Below, in pieces: positions 36,445 to 45,687 of a stretch of DNA of 64,000 nucleotides (positions are counted from its first letter, which is position 1; every line of letters starts with the position of its first letter). Where the stretch lies: contig NZ_LT629783.1 of assembly GCF_900105835.1 (NCBI RefSeq), forward strand, positions 1,426,001 through 1,490,000. The letters run 5' to 3'. The notes below the pieces were generated by a model. The model had not been told where the DNA came from and searched no databases. It saw only the letters and a list, made by a program, of their open reading frames with translations. The position numbers and the translations under genes are program-made. The stretch is from Pseudomonas fragi. GTDB taxonomy: Bacteria; Pseudomonadota; Gammaproteobacteria; Pseudomonadales; Pseudomonadaceae.

Positions 36445-38631
36445 ATGATGCGCCGCCTGCTCAGTTGTTTGCTCCTGTGTCTTTGCCCTTTGATGCTGTT
36501 TGCCGCCGAAGCGCCCCGGCCCAAGGTCGGCCTGGTGCTGTCCGGCGGCGCGGCGCGTGGCCTGGCCCACGTCGGCGTGCTCAAGGCCCTGGAGGAGCAA
36601 GGCATTCATATCGATGCCATCGCCGGCACCAGCATGGGTGCGGTGATCGGCGGCCTGTATGCCTCCGGCTACAAGATCGACGAGCTGGAAAAGCTCGCCC
36701 TGGGAATCGACTGGAAAGAAGCCCTGTCCGATGCCCCGGAGCGCGAAGACGTACCCTTTCGGCGCAAGCAGGATGACCGCGACTTTTTGGTCAAGCAAAA
36801 GCTCAGTTTCCGCGACGATGGCAGCCTGGGCCTGCCATTGGGCGTAATTCAAGGCCAGAATCTGGCCTTGCTGCTCGAAAGCCTGCTGGCCCACAGCAGC
36901 GACATCCGCGATTTCGACAAACTGCCGATCCCGTTCCGCGCCGTGGCCACCGATATCGTCAACGGCGAAAAAGTGGTGTTTCGCAAGGGCCATCTGCCCC
37001 AGGTGATCCGTGCCAGCATGTCGATCCCGGCGGTATTCGCCCCGGTGGAAATCAACGGCCAGCTGTTGGTGGATGGCGGCATGGTCGACAATATCCCGGT
37101 GGATGTGGCCCGGGAAATGGGCGTCGACATGGTCATTGTCGTGGATATCGGCACGCCGCTGCGCGGACGCAAACAGCTCAACACCGTGTTCGATATCCTC
37201 AACCAGTCCATCACCCTGATGACCCGCAGCAACTCCGAAGTGCAACTGGCGTCGTTGAAGCCTGACGATATTTTGATCCAGCCTGCGCTAGCCAGTTATG
37301 GCACCACCGATTTTGGCCGCGCGCTCGACATCATCAATGCCGGCTACCGGGCCACCCAGGTCATGGAAAAACGCCTGGCCGGTTTGCGCCAGTCTACGGA
37401 TGTGCAGCTGGCCGAAGCCCGCACCGCCGAAGAGCGCACCCCGGTGATTACCGCGATCAAGATCGAAAACGACTCGAAAATCGGCGATTCAGTGATCCGC
37501 TACTATATTCGCCAACCTGTCGGCGAGCCCCTGGACCTGGGCCGCCTGCAACGGGACATGGGCACCCTGTACGGGCTGGACTACTTCGACCAGGTGCAAT
37601 ACCGCGTGGTACACAAAGGCCAGGAGCGCACGCTGGTGATCAGCGCCCGGGGCAAGCGCAGCGGCACCGACTACCTGCGCCTGGGGCTCAACCTGTCGGA
37701 CGACATGCGCGGCGACAGCGCATTCAACATCGGCGCCAGTTATCGCATCAACGGCATCAACCAACTGGGCGCCGAGTGGCTGACGCGGGTGCAGCTGGGC
37801 GACAAGCAAGAGCTGTACAGCGAGTTTTACCAACCACTGGATGCCGGCTCGCGCTACTTCGTCGCGCCTTATATCAATGCCCGTTCACAAAACGTGGAAG
37901 CCATACTCGATAACGATCCGATTGCGGAGTACCGCCTGGAACGTTACGGTTTTGGCCTCAATTTTGGTCGAAAAATCGGTAACAGTGGTGAGATTCGCGT
38001 AGGCGTTGGTGAGGCCTGGGGTGAGGCCAATGTAAGAATTGGCGATCAGGACCTGCCAAGCACCAGCTTCAACGAAGGCTTCTACGACATCAAATACTCG
38101 TTCGACTCGCTGGATAATGTGTACTTCCCCCACTCGGGCGAGGACATTGCCCTGAGCGTGCGTCAGTTCGAACCGGGGCTGGGCTCGGACGAGCGCTATC
38201 GTCAATGGGAATTCAAACTGGACAAGGCCCTGAGTTCGGGCCCCGACACCTGGATTCTGGGCGGGCGCTACGGGCGCACGCTGGACACGGCCAATGTGGT
38301 GACATCGAGCTTCCTGCTGGGCGGCGCACGGCAGTTGTCGGGGTTCCGGGAAGACGCGATTTCGGGGCAGAACATCAGCCTGATGCGCGCCGTTTATTAC
38401 CGGCGCCTGACCCCGCGCTCGTACCTGCCGTTTGACTTCCCGCTGTATGCCGGCGCCTCGCTGGAACGCGGGCGGGCGTGGAACAACGACAACGAGTTCG
38501 ACAGCGGCTATATCAATGCGGCGAGCATTTTTATCGGCTTCGACACCCCGCTGGGCCCGCTGAACTTCAGCTATGGCTTTAACGATGATGACCAGAAGGC
38601 GCTGTACCTGAACCTGGGGCAGACGTTCTAA
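36445..38631 (+). CDS. plpD: Patatin-like phospholipase autotransporter PlpD (type Vd)
   Basis: 728 aa. Signal peptide 1-~20 (LLSCLLLCLCPLMLFA), patatin domain ~27-310 with oxyanion SGGAARG, catalytic Ser63 in GTSMG and the DGG of LLVDGGMVDNIPVD, then one POTRA-like domain (~325-410) and a 16-strand BamA/ShlB-like beta barrel ending NLGQTF, the outer-membrane C-terminal Phe signal. PlpD proteins are lipases carried to the cell surface by their own barrel. The two ATG codons in tandem leave the start uncertain by one residue. Confidence 0.93.
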   Translation: MMRRLLSCLLLCLCPLMLFAAEAPRPKVGLVLSGGAARGLAHVGVLKALEEQGIHIDAIAGTSMGAVIGGLYASGYKIDELEKLALGIDWKEALSDAPEREDVPFRRKQDDRDFLVKQKLSFRDDGSLGLPLGVIQGQNLALLLESLLAHSSDIRDFDKLPIPFRAVATDIVNGEKVVFRKGHLPQVIRASMSIPAVFAPVEINGQLLVDGGMVDNIPVDVAREMGVDMVIVVDIGTPLRGRKQLNTVFDILNQSITLMTRSNSEVQLASLKPDDILIQPALASYGTTDFGRALDIINAGYRATQVMEKRLAGLRQSTDVQLAEARTAEERTPVITAIKIENDSKIGDSVIRYYIRQPVGEPLDLGRLQRDMGTLYGLDYFDQVQYRVVHKGQERTLVISARGKRSGTDYLRLGLNLSDDMRGDSAFNIGASYRINGINQLGAEWLTRVQLGDKQELYSEFYQPLDAGSRYFVAPYINARSQNVEAILDNDPIAEYRLERYGFGLNFGRKIGNSGEIRVGVGEAWGEANVRIGDQDLPSTSFNEGFYDIKYSFDSLDNVYFPHSGEDIALSVRQFEPGLGSDERYRQWEFKLDKALSSGPDTWILGGRYGRTLDTANVVTSSFLLGGARQLSGFREDAISGQNISLMRAVYYRRLTPRSYLPFDFPLYAGASLERGRAWNNDNEFDSGYINAASIFIGFDTPLGPLNFSYGFNDDDQKALYLNLGQTF

Positions 38632-38650
38632 CGGCTGCAAACCAAATGAC

Positions 38651-38736
38651 TGTGGGAGCGGGCTTGCTCGCGATGGCATCACTGCGGTCTTGGCAAAGAC
38701 CGCGCGGTCAGCATCGCGAGCAAGCCCGCTCCCACA
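38651..38736. repeat. REP doublet
   Basis: TGTGGGAGCGGGCTTGCTCG and inverted partner in the short gap between convergent plpD and the MarR gene. Confidence 0.9.
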
Positions 38737-38746
38737 AAGGTCAGAC

Positions 38747-39181
38747 TCAGTTCTTTTCGAGGTTATCCAGAATGCGCTTGTGCACCCGCAGGCAGATGCG
38801 CGCTTCTTCTTCGTCGATGCCCACGAACAACTCCTGGCGCAACGCGGTGGCAATGGCTTCGATCTGTTCAATCAGGGGGCGGGCAGAATCACTCAGCACG
38901 ATCTTTTTGGCGCGCCGGTCTTCGACCACCGAATGACGCTGCACCAGGCCCTGAGCCTCAAGGCTGTCGAGCAGGCGGGCCAGGGTCGGACCTTCAACGC
39001 CAACGCTTTGCGCCAGTTCGCGCTGTGTGGGCGCTTCGTCAAAACGGGCCAGATGCAACAGCACCAGCCAGCGCGCCTGGGACAACCCCAGACCCGCAAG
39101 ACGACGATCCAGCTCGGCACGCCAGCCACGCGACATTTGCGCCAGTTGCATACCAAAACGGTGTTGATCGGTTAACGGCAT
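38747..39181 (-). CDS. MarR/SlyA family transcriptional regulator
   Basis: 144 aa. The winged helix includes APTQRELAQSVGVEGPTLAR and LEAQGLVQRHSVVEDRRAKK, with the Asp-Arg-Arg wing of the family. The start used is MPLTDQHRFGMQ (39181); the frame is open 12 codons further. Such regulators respond to small phenolic or envelope signals. No adjacent target is evident. Confidence 0.87.
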   Translation of the reverse strand: MPLTDQHRFGMQLAQMSRGWRAELDRRLAGLGLSQARWLVLLHLARFDEAPTQRELAQSVGVEGPTLARLLDSLEAQGLVQRHSVVEDRRAKKIVLSDSARPLIEQIEAIATALRQELFVGIDEEEARICLRVHKRILDNLEKN

Positions 39182-39288
39182 AAAAAACTCAATGTTTAGA
39201 CTGAAAATAGAGGGCAACCAATTATTAGTCAGCTAAGCATGCCGCTTGCTCATAGGCAAGGCCTATAAGTCAATCATTCGTTACCTAA

Positions 39289-41418
39289 TTAGATTTCAAA
39301 CTCCGATTGCAGCGCCGCACGCACGCAATACAGCACACCTTCAGGTACGCGGCCCTTGAACTGCTCAGCGATGCTGGCCACGCTCGGCAGCTCGCCTTCA
39401 CCATCGAGGAAGGCGTCCTGTACTTCCTCCATCAGCTCTTCAGGCAAGTCCAGCGCTTGTTCCAGGGACAGCTCCTGACGACCGATGGCTTCGGCCAGCA
39501 TGGTGTAGACGTTCTTTTCCGAGCACTGCAATTGCCCGCTGATCTGCAGCGGGGTCATGCCGGCACGGGCCAGGCTGATCAGCTCGTGACGGATATCGGC
39601 CACCACTTTCGGGGTTTCGGCCTGCCCGCCCAGCACTTCGAGGAACGCCTCGCCGTAACGCTCCAGCTTGCGAGCACCGACACCGCTGACCCGGGCCATC
39701 TCGGCCATCGAGGTCGGTTGGCTGCGCAGCATTTCGAGCAGCGTGGAGTCGGGGAAGATGACATAAGGCGGCACGCCATGCTCTTCGGCCAGTTTGCGCC
39801 GCAGGGCCCGCAGGGCTTCCCACTGTTCGCGCTCTTCGCCGCGCACCAATTGGCTGGCCGGGCTGGCGGAACTGCTCTTGACCGAGGTTTGCGGCTTGAG
39901 CTCGCGGCGCAGTTCCAGGGTCACTTCGCCGCGCAGCAACGGCCGGCAGCTGTCGCTCAGGCGCAGGCCGCCGTAGCCTTCGATATCGATATCAGCCAGA
40001 CCACGGGCCACCAATTGGCGGAACAGGGTGCGCCACTCGCCTTCGGCGCGGGCTTTGCCTACACCAAAAACGGACAGATGCTGATGGCCAAAGCTGCGCA
40101 CCTTTTCGTTTTCGCGGCCCAACAACACGTCGATCAGGTGCCCGGTGCCGTAACGCTGGCCGGTACGATAAATCGCCGACAGCGCCTGGCGTGCAGGCTC
40201 CGTGGCGTCCCAGGTTTGCACGCCGTCCACGCAGTTGTCGCAATGCCCACAAGGTTGCGGCATCTCTTCATCGAAGTAGGCGAGCAAGGTCTGACGGCGG
40301 CAGCGGGTCTCTTCACATAACGACAACATCGCGTCGAGCTTGTGGTGCTCCAGACGTTTGTGGCGTTCGTCGCCTTCAGAGTTCTGCAGCATTTGCTTGA
40401 GCATCACCACGTCTTGCAGGCCGTAGGCCATCCAGGCATCAGCGGGCAGGCCATCACGGCCTGCGCGGCCGGTTTCCTGGTAGTACGCCTCAAGGGACTT
40501 GGGCAAGTCCAGATGCGCAACGAAGCGCACGTTGGACTTGTCGATGCCCATGCCGAACGCGATGGTGGCCACCATGATCAGGCCTTCCTCGTTGAGGAAG
40601 CGCTTCTGGTTGGCGGCCCGGGTGTCGCTGGGCAGGCCGGCGTGATACGGCAAGGCCGGGAAGCCCTGGTCACACAGGAACTGTGCTACTTCATCAACCT
40701 TTTTACGCGACAGGCAATATACGATGCCTGCGTCGCTGCGTCGCTCGCTGAGGAACGCCAGCAACTGCTTGCGCGGCTGCTCCTTGGGCACGATGCGGTA
40801 AAAAATGTTGGGCCGGTCGAAGCTCGACAAAAAACGCTCGGCATTCTGCAAATGCAGGCGAGTGACGATTTCTTCGCGGGTGCGCTTGTCCGCCGTGGCC
40901 GTCAGGGCAATCCGCGGCACATTGGGAAACACTTCGGCCAGCTGGCCCAACTGCAGGTATTCCGGGCGGAAGTCATGGCCCCATTGCGATACGCAGTGAG
41001 CTTCGTCGATGGCAAACAGGGCGATGTCCAGGCTCTGCAAAAAAGCCATCATGCGCGGTTGTACCAGACGCTCCGGCGCCAGATAGAGCATCTTGACTTC
41101 ACCGCGCTTGATGCGATTGGCCAGATCGCGCTGCTGCTCGGCACTGAGGGTCGAGTTCAACGCCGCGGCAGCAACCCCGAGCTCCTCAAGGGTCGCAACC
41201 TGATCGTCCATCAAGGCAATCAGCGGTGACACCACCACGGCCAGGCCATCGCGCAGCAATGCCGGCACCTGGAAGCACAGGGACTTGCCGCCGCCGGTGG
41301 GCATCAGCACCAGGGCGTCGCCACCACTGGCCACGCGCTCAATAATGTCACCCTGTCGGCCACGGAAACTGTCGTAGCCGAAGATGTCCTTGAGTACGCG
41401 TTGAGCCTGTTCGAGCAT
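39289..41418 (-). CDS. recQ: ATP-dependent DNA helicase RecQ
   Basis: 709 aa. Helicase motifs: Walker [17 protein letters not shown] with [29 protein letters not shown] and [12 protein letters not shown]. The zinc-binding Cys set ([15 protein letters not shown]), winged helix and C-terminal HRDC domain (~525-605, [17 protein letters not shown]) follow. The C-terminus extends ~100 residues past HRDC. RecQ unwinds DNA at stalled forks and in recombination. The ATG at 41418 matches the family start [20 protein letters not shown]. Confidence 0.95.
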   Translation of the reverse strand: MLEQAQRVLKDIFGYDSFRGRQGDIIERVASGGDALVLMPTGGGKSLCFQVPALLRDGLAVVVSPLIALMDDQVATLEELGVAAAALNSTLSAEQQRDLANRIKRGEVKMLYLAPERLVQPRMMAFLQSLDIALFAIDEAHCVSQWGHDFRPEYLQLGQLAEVFPNVPRIALTATADKRTREEIVTRLHLQNAERFLSSFDRPNIFYRIVPKEQPRKQLLAFLSERRSDAGIVYCLSRKKVDEVAQFLCDQGFPALPYHAGLPSDTRAANQKRFLNEEGLIMVATIAFGMGIDKSNVRFVAHLDLPKSLEAYYQETGRAGRDGLPADAWMAYGLQDVVMLKQMLQNSEGDERHKRLEHHKLDAMLSLCEETRCRRQTLLAYFDEEMPQPCGHCDNCVDGVQTWDATEPARQALSAIYRTGQRYGTGHLIDVLLGRENEKVRSFGHQHLSVFGVGKARAEGEWRTLFRQLVARGLADIDIEGYGGLRLSDSCRPLLRGEVTLELRRELKPQTSVKSSSASPASQLVRGEEREQWEALRALRRKLAEEHGVPPYVIFPDSTLLEMLRSQPTSMAEMARVSGVGARKLERYGEAFLEVLGGQAETPKVVADIRHELISLARAGMTPLQISGQLQCSEKNVYTMLAEAIGRQELSLEQALDLPEELMEEVQDAFLDGEGELPSVASIAEQFKGRVPEGVLYCVRAALQSEFEI

Positions 41419-41688
41419 AGAAACTCCAGAAATCGCCGAAACACCCCTGCGCCAGCACGATCCGCCGCGGCCACAAGCCCTTTGAAAAGCTCGGGCACAG
41501 GCCAACGGTGCGCTACATTTACCGCAGGGCATCACAAAACGCGGCAGTATACCCGAGGGTTCCACTGCTGCGGGCTGTGTAATTGCAACACCGATAACCG
41601 GGAACTGCTGGCAAATGTGCCCTGCGACTGGCTTGGAAGCTCAAGAAAGCCTAGAATTCACTATCGTTTATTTACTAGGTAACACTTA

Positions 41689-42276
41689 ATGTCCTTCGCT
41701 GAGCAACTAACCCGCCTGCAAGCCTTCCTCGACGCCGACGAGCTGCATGACGAGGCGCTGGACTACGTGGCCACCCACGGCTATCTGACTGCCCTGTCCA
41801 TCTGCTCAGAGGAAGTCCCTGAGCGCGAATGGATCGACGCGATCTTCTCCGAAGCCCCGCATTACAAGGACGACGCCCAGCGCGCCGAAATCGAAGGCAC
41901 GCTGATCCAGCTCAAGGCCCATATCGCCCGCCAGCTGGCATCGGACGAAGAGTTCGAACTGCCCTGTGATCTGGATCTGGGCGACGAGCCGGACGATTCC
42001 GACCTGCGCGGCTGGTGTGTCGGCTTTATGGAAGGCGTATTCATGCGCGAAGCCGCCTGGTTCGAAACTGCTGAAGAAGAAGTCAGCGAAATGCTGCTGC
42101 CAATCATGGTGGGTTCGGGCCTGTTCGACGACCAACCTGAATTCGAAGATATCGCCAAGGATCACAACCTGATGGACGACATGATCGTTCAGATCCCGGA
42201 AGCGCTGACCGCCCTGTACCTGCTGTGCCAGGCACCGGACGAGAAGCCGGCGATCCTCAAGCCGCGCCACCACTGA
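41689..42276 (+). CDS. YecA/UPF0149 family protein
   Basis: 195 aa, strongly acidic helical protein with the UPF0149 patterns HGYLTALSICSEEVPEREWI and DLRGWCVGFMEGVFMREAAW. No C-terminal SecA-like zinc motif is present. The role is unknown. It is 7 bases ahead of the YbaN-like gene, so probably co-transcribed. Confidence 0.88.
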   Translation: MSFAEQLTRLQAFLDADELHDEALDYVATHGYLTALSICSEEVPEREWIDAIFSEAPHYKDDAQRAEIEGTLIQLKAHIARQLASDEEFELPCDLDLGDEPDDSDLRGWCVGFMEGVFMREAAWFETAEEEVSEMLLPIMVGSGLFDDQPEFEDIAKDHNLMDDMIVQIPEALTALYLLCQAPDEKPAILKPRHH

Positions 42277-42283
42277 TCCTTTA

Positions 42284-42682
42284 GTGGTTCCCCCCTCTCT
42301 CGGCAACCGCCCGCGGTTGCTGCGCTACGTTCTGTTTGCCATCGGCTGGCTGAGCGTAGCGTTGGGGGTGATCGGGATTTTCCTGCCTGTCCTGCCTACA
42401 ACCCCCTTTCTGCTATTGGCTGCCGCCTGCTTTGCGCGCAGTTCGCCGCGTTTTTATCACTGGCTGGTCGAGCACCCGCGGCTCGGGCCGTGGATTCGAG
42501 ATTATCTCAACGGTAATGGCATCCCGCTCAAGGGCAAGGTCTACGCCATTGGCCTGATGTGGCTGAGCATTGGCGTGTCCTGCTACCTGGTACCCCTGCC
42601 GTGGGCCAGGGGCTTTATGCTGACCAGTGCCGTGCTGGTGAGCATTTACATCCTGCGGCAAAAAACCCTCGAAAAACCCTGA
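42284..42682 (+). CDS. YbaN family inner membrane protein (DUF454)
   Basis: 132 aa with three or four membrane helices and the DUF454 motif GVIGIFLPVLPTTPFLLLAA followed by CFARSSPRFYHWLVEHPRLG. It starts at GTG, 7 bases after the YecA-family stop; no better start is near. Function unknown. Confidence 0.88.
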   Translation: MVPPSLGNRPRLLRYVLFAIGWLSVALGVIGIFLPVLPTTPFLLLAAACFARSSPRFYHWLVEHPRLGPWIRDYLNGNGIPLKGKVYAIGLMWLSIGVSCYLVPLPWARGFMLTSAVLVSIYILRQKTLEKP

Positions 42683-42693
42683 AACGCAACAGT

Positions 42694-42841
42694 CCGTAGC
42701 AGCTGCCGAAGGAACGAGGCTGCGTTCGGCGACGTAGTCGTCGTAAACCCTGAGAGCAGTTTTTAGTTGTCACACCTCAGTGTCTGATTTTGCGACGGCT
42801 TCGCCGCCGAACGCAGCCTCGTTCCTTCGGCAGCTGCTACG
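42694..42841. repeat. Second interspersed repeat family, copy C
   Basis: Arms CGTAGCAGCTGCCGAAGGAA and inverse TTCCTTCGGCAGCTGCTACG; inner GAGGCTGCGTTCGGCGACG pairs with CGCCGCCGAACGCAGCCTC. It fills the gap between the convergent YbaN-like and DTW genes. Confidence 0.82.
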
Positions 42842-42874
42842 CGGACTTGTGCCACCTGGCCAGCATCCGCGCAT

Positions 42875-43486
42875 TTATAAACCCTCGTTTTTACCGTGAT
42901 TACGCTGATAGGTATCGGCGCCCATCGCCTCGATCTGCCCTTCGATCAACGCCTCAAACGGGCGCAGCAGCGGCGTAAACGAAGTGGCCGGCTCCAGAAT
43001 TTCCAGCGCCTGCACAATGGCTTCCAAAGTAGACAGGGCCCCCGGCCCCGGCGCCTTGCGCAACCGGTAACGTGACACCGCCCCCTCCGGCAACGTCACC
43101 CGCGGCAATTGCGCCAGCAACGGATTAAGGTGTAGCAACTTGCGCGCCTTGCGCCAGGTACCGTCCGGTACCACCAACAGCATCGGCAGCTGTTGACCGT
43201 CAACAGTGTCAGCCTCGATCAATTGCGCATCCTCACCGGGAAAGAGCAACCGCGCCCGATACCCCGGCGGGTTGAGCAAGGTCGCCAAATCTTCGAACAC
43301 CTCGCCCACCAGCAATTGCGCATTGGTCAGCCCCAGGGCTGCCAGCCGTGCAGTATTGAGCGCATGGTTGACCTCGCTGGGGTGCTGAAGCAGCAATACC
43401 CGGGTGCGGCTATCAACTTGCGGGATCAGCTCGCACAAGCAGTGGGATTGCGGGCGCATGCAACGTGGGCATTGGGCTCTGGACAT
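42875..43486 (-). CDS. DTW-domain protein (tRNA-uridine aminocarboxypropyltransferase type)
   Basis: 203 aa from the ATG at 43486 (MSRAQCPRCMRPQSHCLC, four Cys for zinc). The DxTW motif appears as VPDGTWRKARKLL, followed by RYRLRKAPGPGALSTLEAI, the SAM-binding part. Relatives such as E. coli TapT put an acp group on U47 of tRNAs. An in-frame TTG start at 43507 overlaps the gbuR stop; the ATG is preferred because the Cys motif begins there. It probably shares the gbuR transcript. Confidence 0.86.
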   Translation of the reverse strand: MSRAQCPRCMRPQSHCLCELIPQVDSRTRVLLLQHPSEVNHALNTARLAALGLTNAQLLVGEVFEDLATLLNPPGYRARLLFPGEDAQLIEADTVDGQQLPMLLVVPDGTWRKARKLLHLNPLLAQLPRVTLPEGAVSRYRLRKAPGPGALSTLEAIVQALEILEPATSFTPLLRPFEALIEGQIEAMGADTYQRNHGKNEGL

Positions 43487-43503
43487 AGGGTAAACAGGCT
43501 CGT

Positions 43504-44397
43504 TCAAGGTTTATGAAGCTGTGTTTTGAGCAGATCGCGAAAAGTCTGGATCAAGGGTTCGCGGCTGCGGCCACGGCGCACGATCATCGAGAACGGCGCT
43601 TGGTAGCCAAATGTTGCGGGCAGCAGCACGCGCAGGTCGCCCTTCTCCACCCAGGGCTCGGCGTAATGCTCGGGCAAATAGCCGATATAGGCGCCGGACA
43701 GCACCAGGATCAGCTGCGCCTCCATGCTGTCCACCGTCGCCGCGCTGTGCTTGAAGCCGTGGCGCGCCAGTTCGGCCTGGCTCCAGTAGCCGCGCCCGAC
43801 CATCCGCTGCTGGGTAATCACCGGCCCGGGGATCCGCCGTTCGCTGAATAGAGGGTGGCGCGTGCTGCAGTACAGCCAGTGCTGCTCACGGTACAGCGGC
43901 TGATAGACCAGCCCGCTCATGCGCGTGGAAAACGCCCCGATGGCCAGGTCCAGGCGGTTGTCCTGCACCCCGAGCTGCAATTCGTAGGGGCTCATCACCG
44001 ATAAATGCAGGTGCACCGCCGGGTGTTCCTGGCTGTAGGCGCCAATGGCCTCGGCGAAGGGCAAGGCCTTGTCATTGACCGTGGAGTCGATCACGCCCAG
44101 GTTCAGGGTGCCGCGCAGTTCGCCCTTGAGCGCTGCCGCGTATTGCTCGAAACCTTCCAGCTCGCCCAGCAGGCGCAGGGTTTCCTGATGGAACAGCTCA
44201 CCCTTGCTGGTCAGGCTGAAACCGCCGCGACCGCGATGGCACAGCACCAGCCCCAGATTGGCTTCGAGCTGGCTCATGTAGGTGCTGATGGCCGAGGTCG
44301 AGAGGTTGAGCGCCTGCTGGGCATTGGCGAACCCCTGGTGCCTGACCACACTGGCAAAGATTCGCAATAGTTTCAGATCGGGTAAAGCGTTGGCCAT
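43504..44397 (-). CDS. gbuR: LysR-type regulator GbuR
   Basis: 297 aa. The helix-turn-helix is at ~20-60 (QGFANAQQALNLSTSAISTY), followed by the periplasmic-binding-like effector domain. It lies divergently next to gbuA, as GbuR does in P. aeruginosa (PA1422/PA1421), where it activates guanidinobutyrase in response to 4-guanidinobutyrate. The name is by synteny. The start ATG 44397 gives MANALPDLKLLRIFASVVRH. Confidence 0.86.
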   Translation of the reverse strand: MANALPDLKLLRIFASVVRHQGFANAQQALNLSTSAISTYMSQLEANLGLVLCHRGRGGFSLTSKGELFHQETLRLLGELEGFEQYAAALKGELRGTLNLGVIDSTVNDKALPFAEAIGAYSQEHPAVHLHLSVMSPYELQLGVQDNRLDLAIGAFSTRMSGLVYQPLYREQHWLYCSTRHPLFSERRIPGPVITQQRMVGRGYWSQAELARHGFKHSAATVDSMEAQLILVLSGAYIGYLPEHYAEPWVEKGDLRVLLPATFGYQAPFSMIVRRGRSREPLIQTFRDLLKTQLHKP

Positions 44398-44415
44398 CAA
44401 TAACTCACTTTCCAC

Positions 44416-44501
44416 CGTGGGAGCGGGCTTGCTCGCGCTACAGGCGCCCGGGTTTCGGCCTGCTGCGCGGTGATGCATTCGCGAGCAAGCCCGCTCCTAC
44501 A
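44416..44501. repeat. REP doublet
   Basis: GTGGGAGCGGGCTTGCTCGC and an inverted partner with one substitution (GCTCCTACA), 19 bases upstream of gbuR and before the gbuA operator region. Confidence 0.85.
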
Positions 44502-44532
44502 GGCAATGATGAAGGATCAAAGTCTACCGCCA

Positions 44533-44556
44533 TTAGTTTAGAAAAACCTGAACTAA
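44533..44556. promoter_or_regulatory. LysR-type operator candidate for GbuR
   Basis: TTAGTTTAG and CTGAACTAA are inverted at 8 of 9 positions around a 6-base centre. This is the only strong palindrome apart from the REP in the gbuR-gbuA gap; it lies 86 bases before the gbuA start, where LysR recognition sites usually sit. Confidence 0.5.
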
Positions 44557-44641
44557 GTATTTGCCCGCAGCGATTCTTCCCGCCTCGCACCTTTCGCAGA
44601 ATCGAGCGCCATAACTCCTACAAAACGACGAGGCCTTACCC

Positions 44642-45592
44642 GTGGACAAAATTCTTCATCAACCACTGGGCGGTAATGAAATGCCGCGCTTCGCCGGCAT
44701 CGCCACCATGATGCGCCTGCCGCACCTGCAATCGGCCGCTGGCCTGGACGCCGCATTTGTCGGCGTGCCCCTGGACATCGGCACTTCGCTGCGCGCCGGC
44801 ACCCGCTTCGGCCCCCGCGAGATCCGCGCCGAATCGGTGATGATCCGCCCCTACAACATGGCCACCGGCGCCGCGCCCTTTGATTCATTGTCAGTGGCCG
44901 ATATCGGCGATGTGGCGATCAACACCTTCAACCTGCTCGACGCGGTACGCATCATCGAGGAGGCCTACGACGAAATCCTCGAACACAACGTCATCCCCAT
45001 GACCCTGGGCGGCGACCACACCATCACCCTGCCGATCCTGCGCGCCATCCACAAAAAGCACGGCAAGGTCGGCCTGGTGCATATCGATGCCCACGCTGAT
45101 GTAAACGACCACATGTTTGGCGAAAAAATCGCCCACGGCACCACCTTCCGCCGTGCCGTCGAAGAAGGCCTGCTGGACTGCGACCGCGTGGTGCAAATCG
45201 GCCTGCGCGCCCAGGGCTATACCGCCGAAGACTTCAACTGGAGCCGCAAACAGGGGTTCCGCGTGGTGCAGGCTGAAGAATGCTGGCACAAATCCCTGGC
45301 CCCACTGATGGCCGAAGTGCGCGAAAAAGTCGGCAACGGCCCGGTGTACCTGAGCTTTGATATCGACGGTATCGACCCGGCCTGGGCACCCGGCACCGGC
45401 ACCCCGGAAATCGGCGGCCTGACCACCATCCAGGCGATGGAAGTGATCCGCGGTTGCCAGGGCCTCGACCTGGTCGGCTGCGATCTGGTAGAAGTCTCGC
45501 CGCCCTACGACACCACCGGCAACACCTCGTTGCTGGGCGCCAATTTGCTGTACGAAATGCTTTGCGTGCTGCCCGGCGTTGTACATCGATAA
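44642..45592 (+). CDS. gbuA: Guanidinobutyrase
   Basis: 316 aa ureohydrolase that splits 4-guanidinobutyrate into GABA and urea. The binuclear Mn site is intact: His126 (GGDHTI), Asp149, His151 and Asp153 (HIDAHADVND), Asp240 and Asp242 (FDIDGIDP). The N-terminus MDKILHQPLGGNEMPRFAGI is close to my memory of P. aeruginosa GbuA rather than agmatinase (SpeB), and the GbuR-type regulator supports this. It starts at GTG. The symporter gene follows 95 bases later. Confidence 0.92.
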   Translation: MDKILHQPLGGNEMPRFAGIATMMRLPHLQSAAGLDAAFVGVPLDIGTSLRAGTRFGPREIRAESVMIRPYNMATGAAPFDSLSVADIGDVAINTFNLLDAVRIIEEAYDEILEHNVIPMTLGGDHTITLPILRAIHKKHGKVGLVHIDAHADVNDHMFGEKIAHGTTFRRAVEEGLLDCDRVVQIGLRAQGYTAEDFNWSRKQGFRVVQAEECWHKSLAPLMAEVREKVGNGPVYLSFDIDGIDPAWAPGTGTPEIGGLTTIQAMEVIRGCQGLDLVGCDLVEVSPPYDTTGNTSLLGANLLYEMLCVLPGVVHR

Positions 45593-45687
45593 GGACGTCT
45601 CTCAGGCGCCGTTGAACATTGCGTTTGGCGGCACCAAACCACCGTGCCAGCTGTATCCATAAAAAAAATAATCGGAGATTCGCCATC

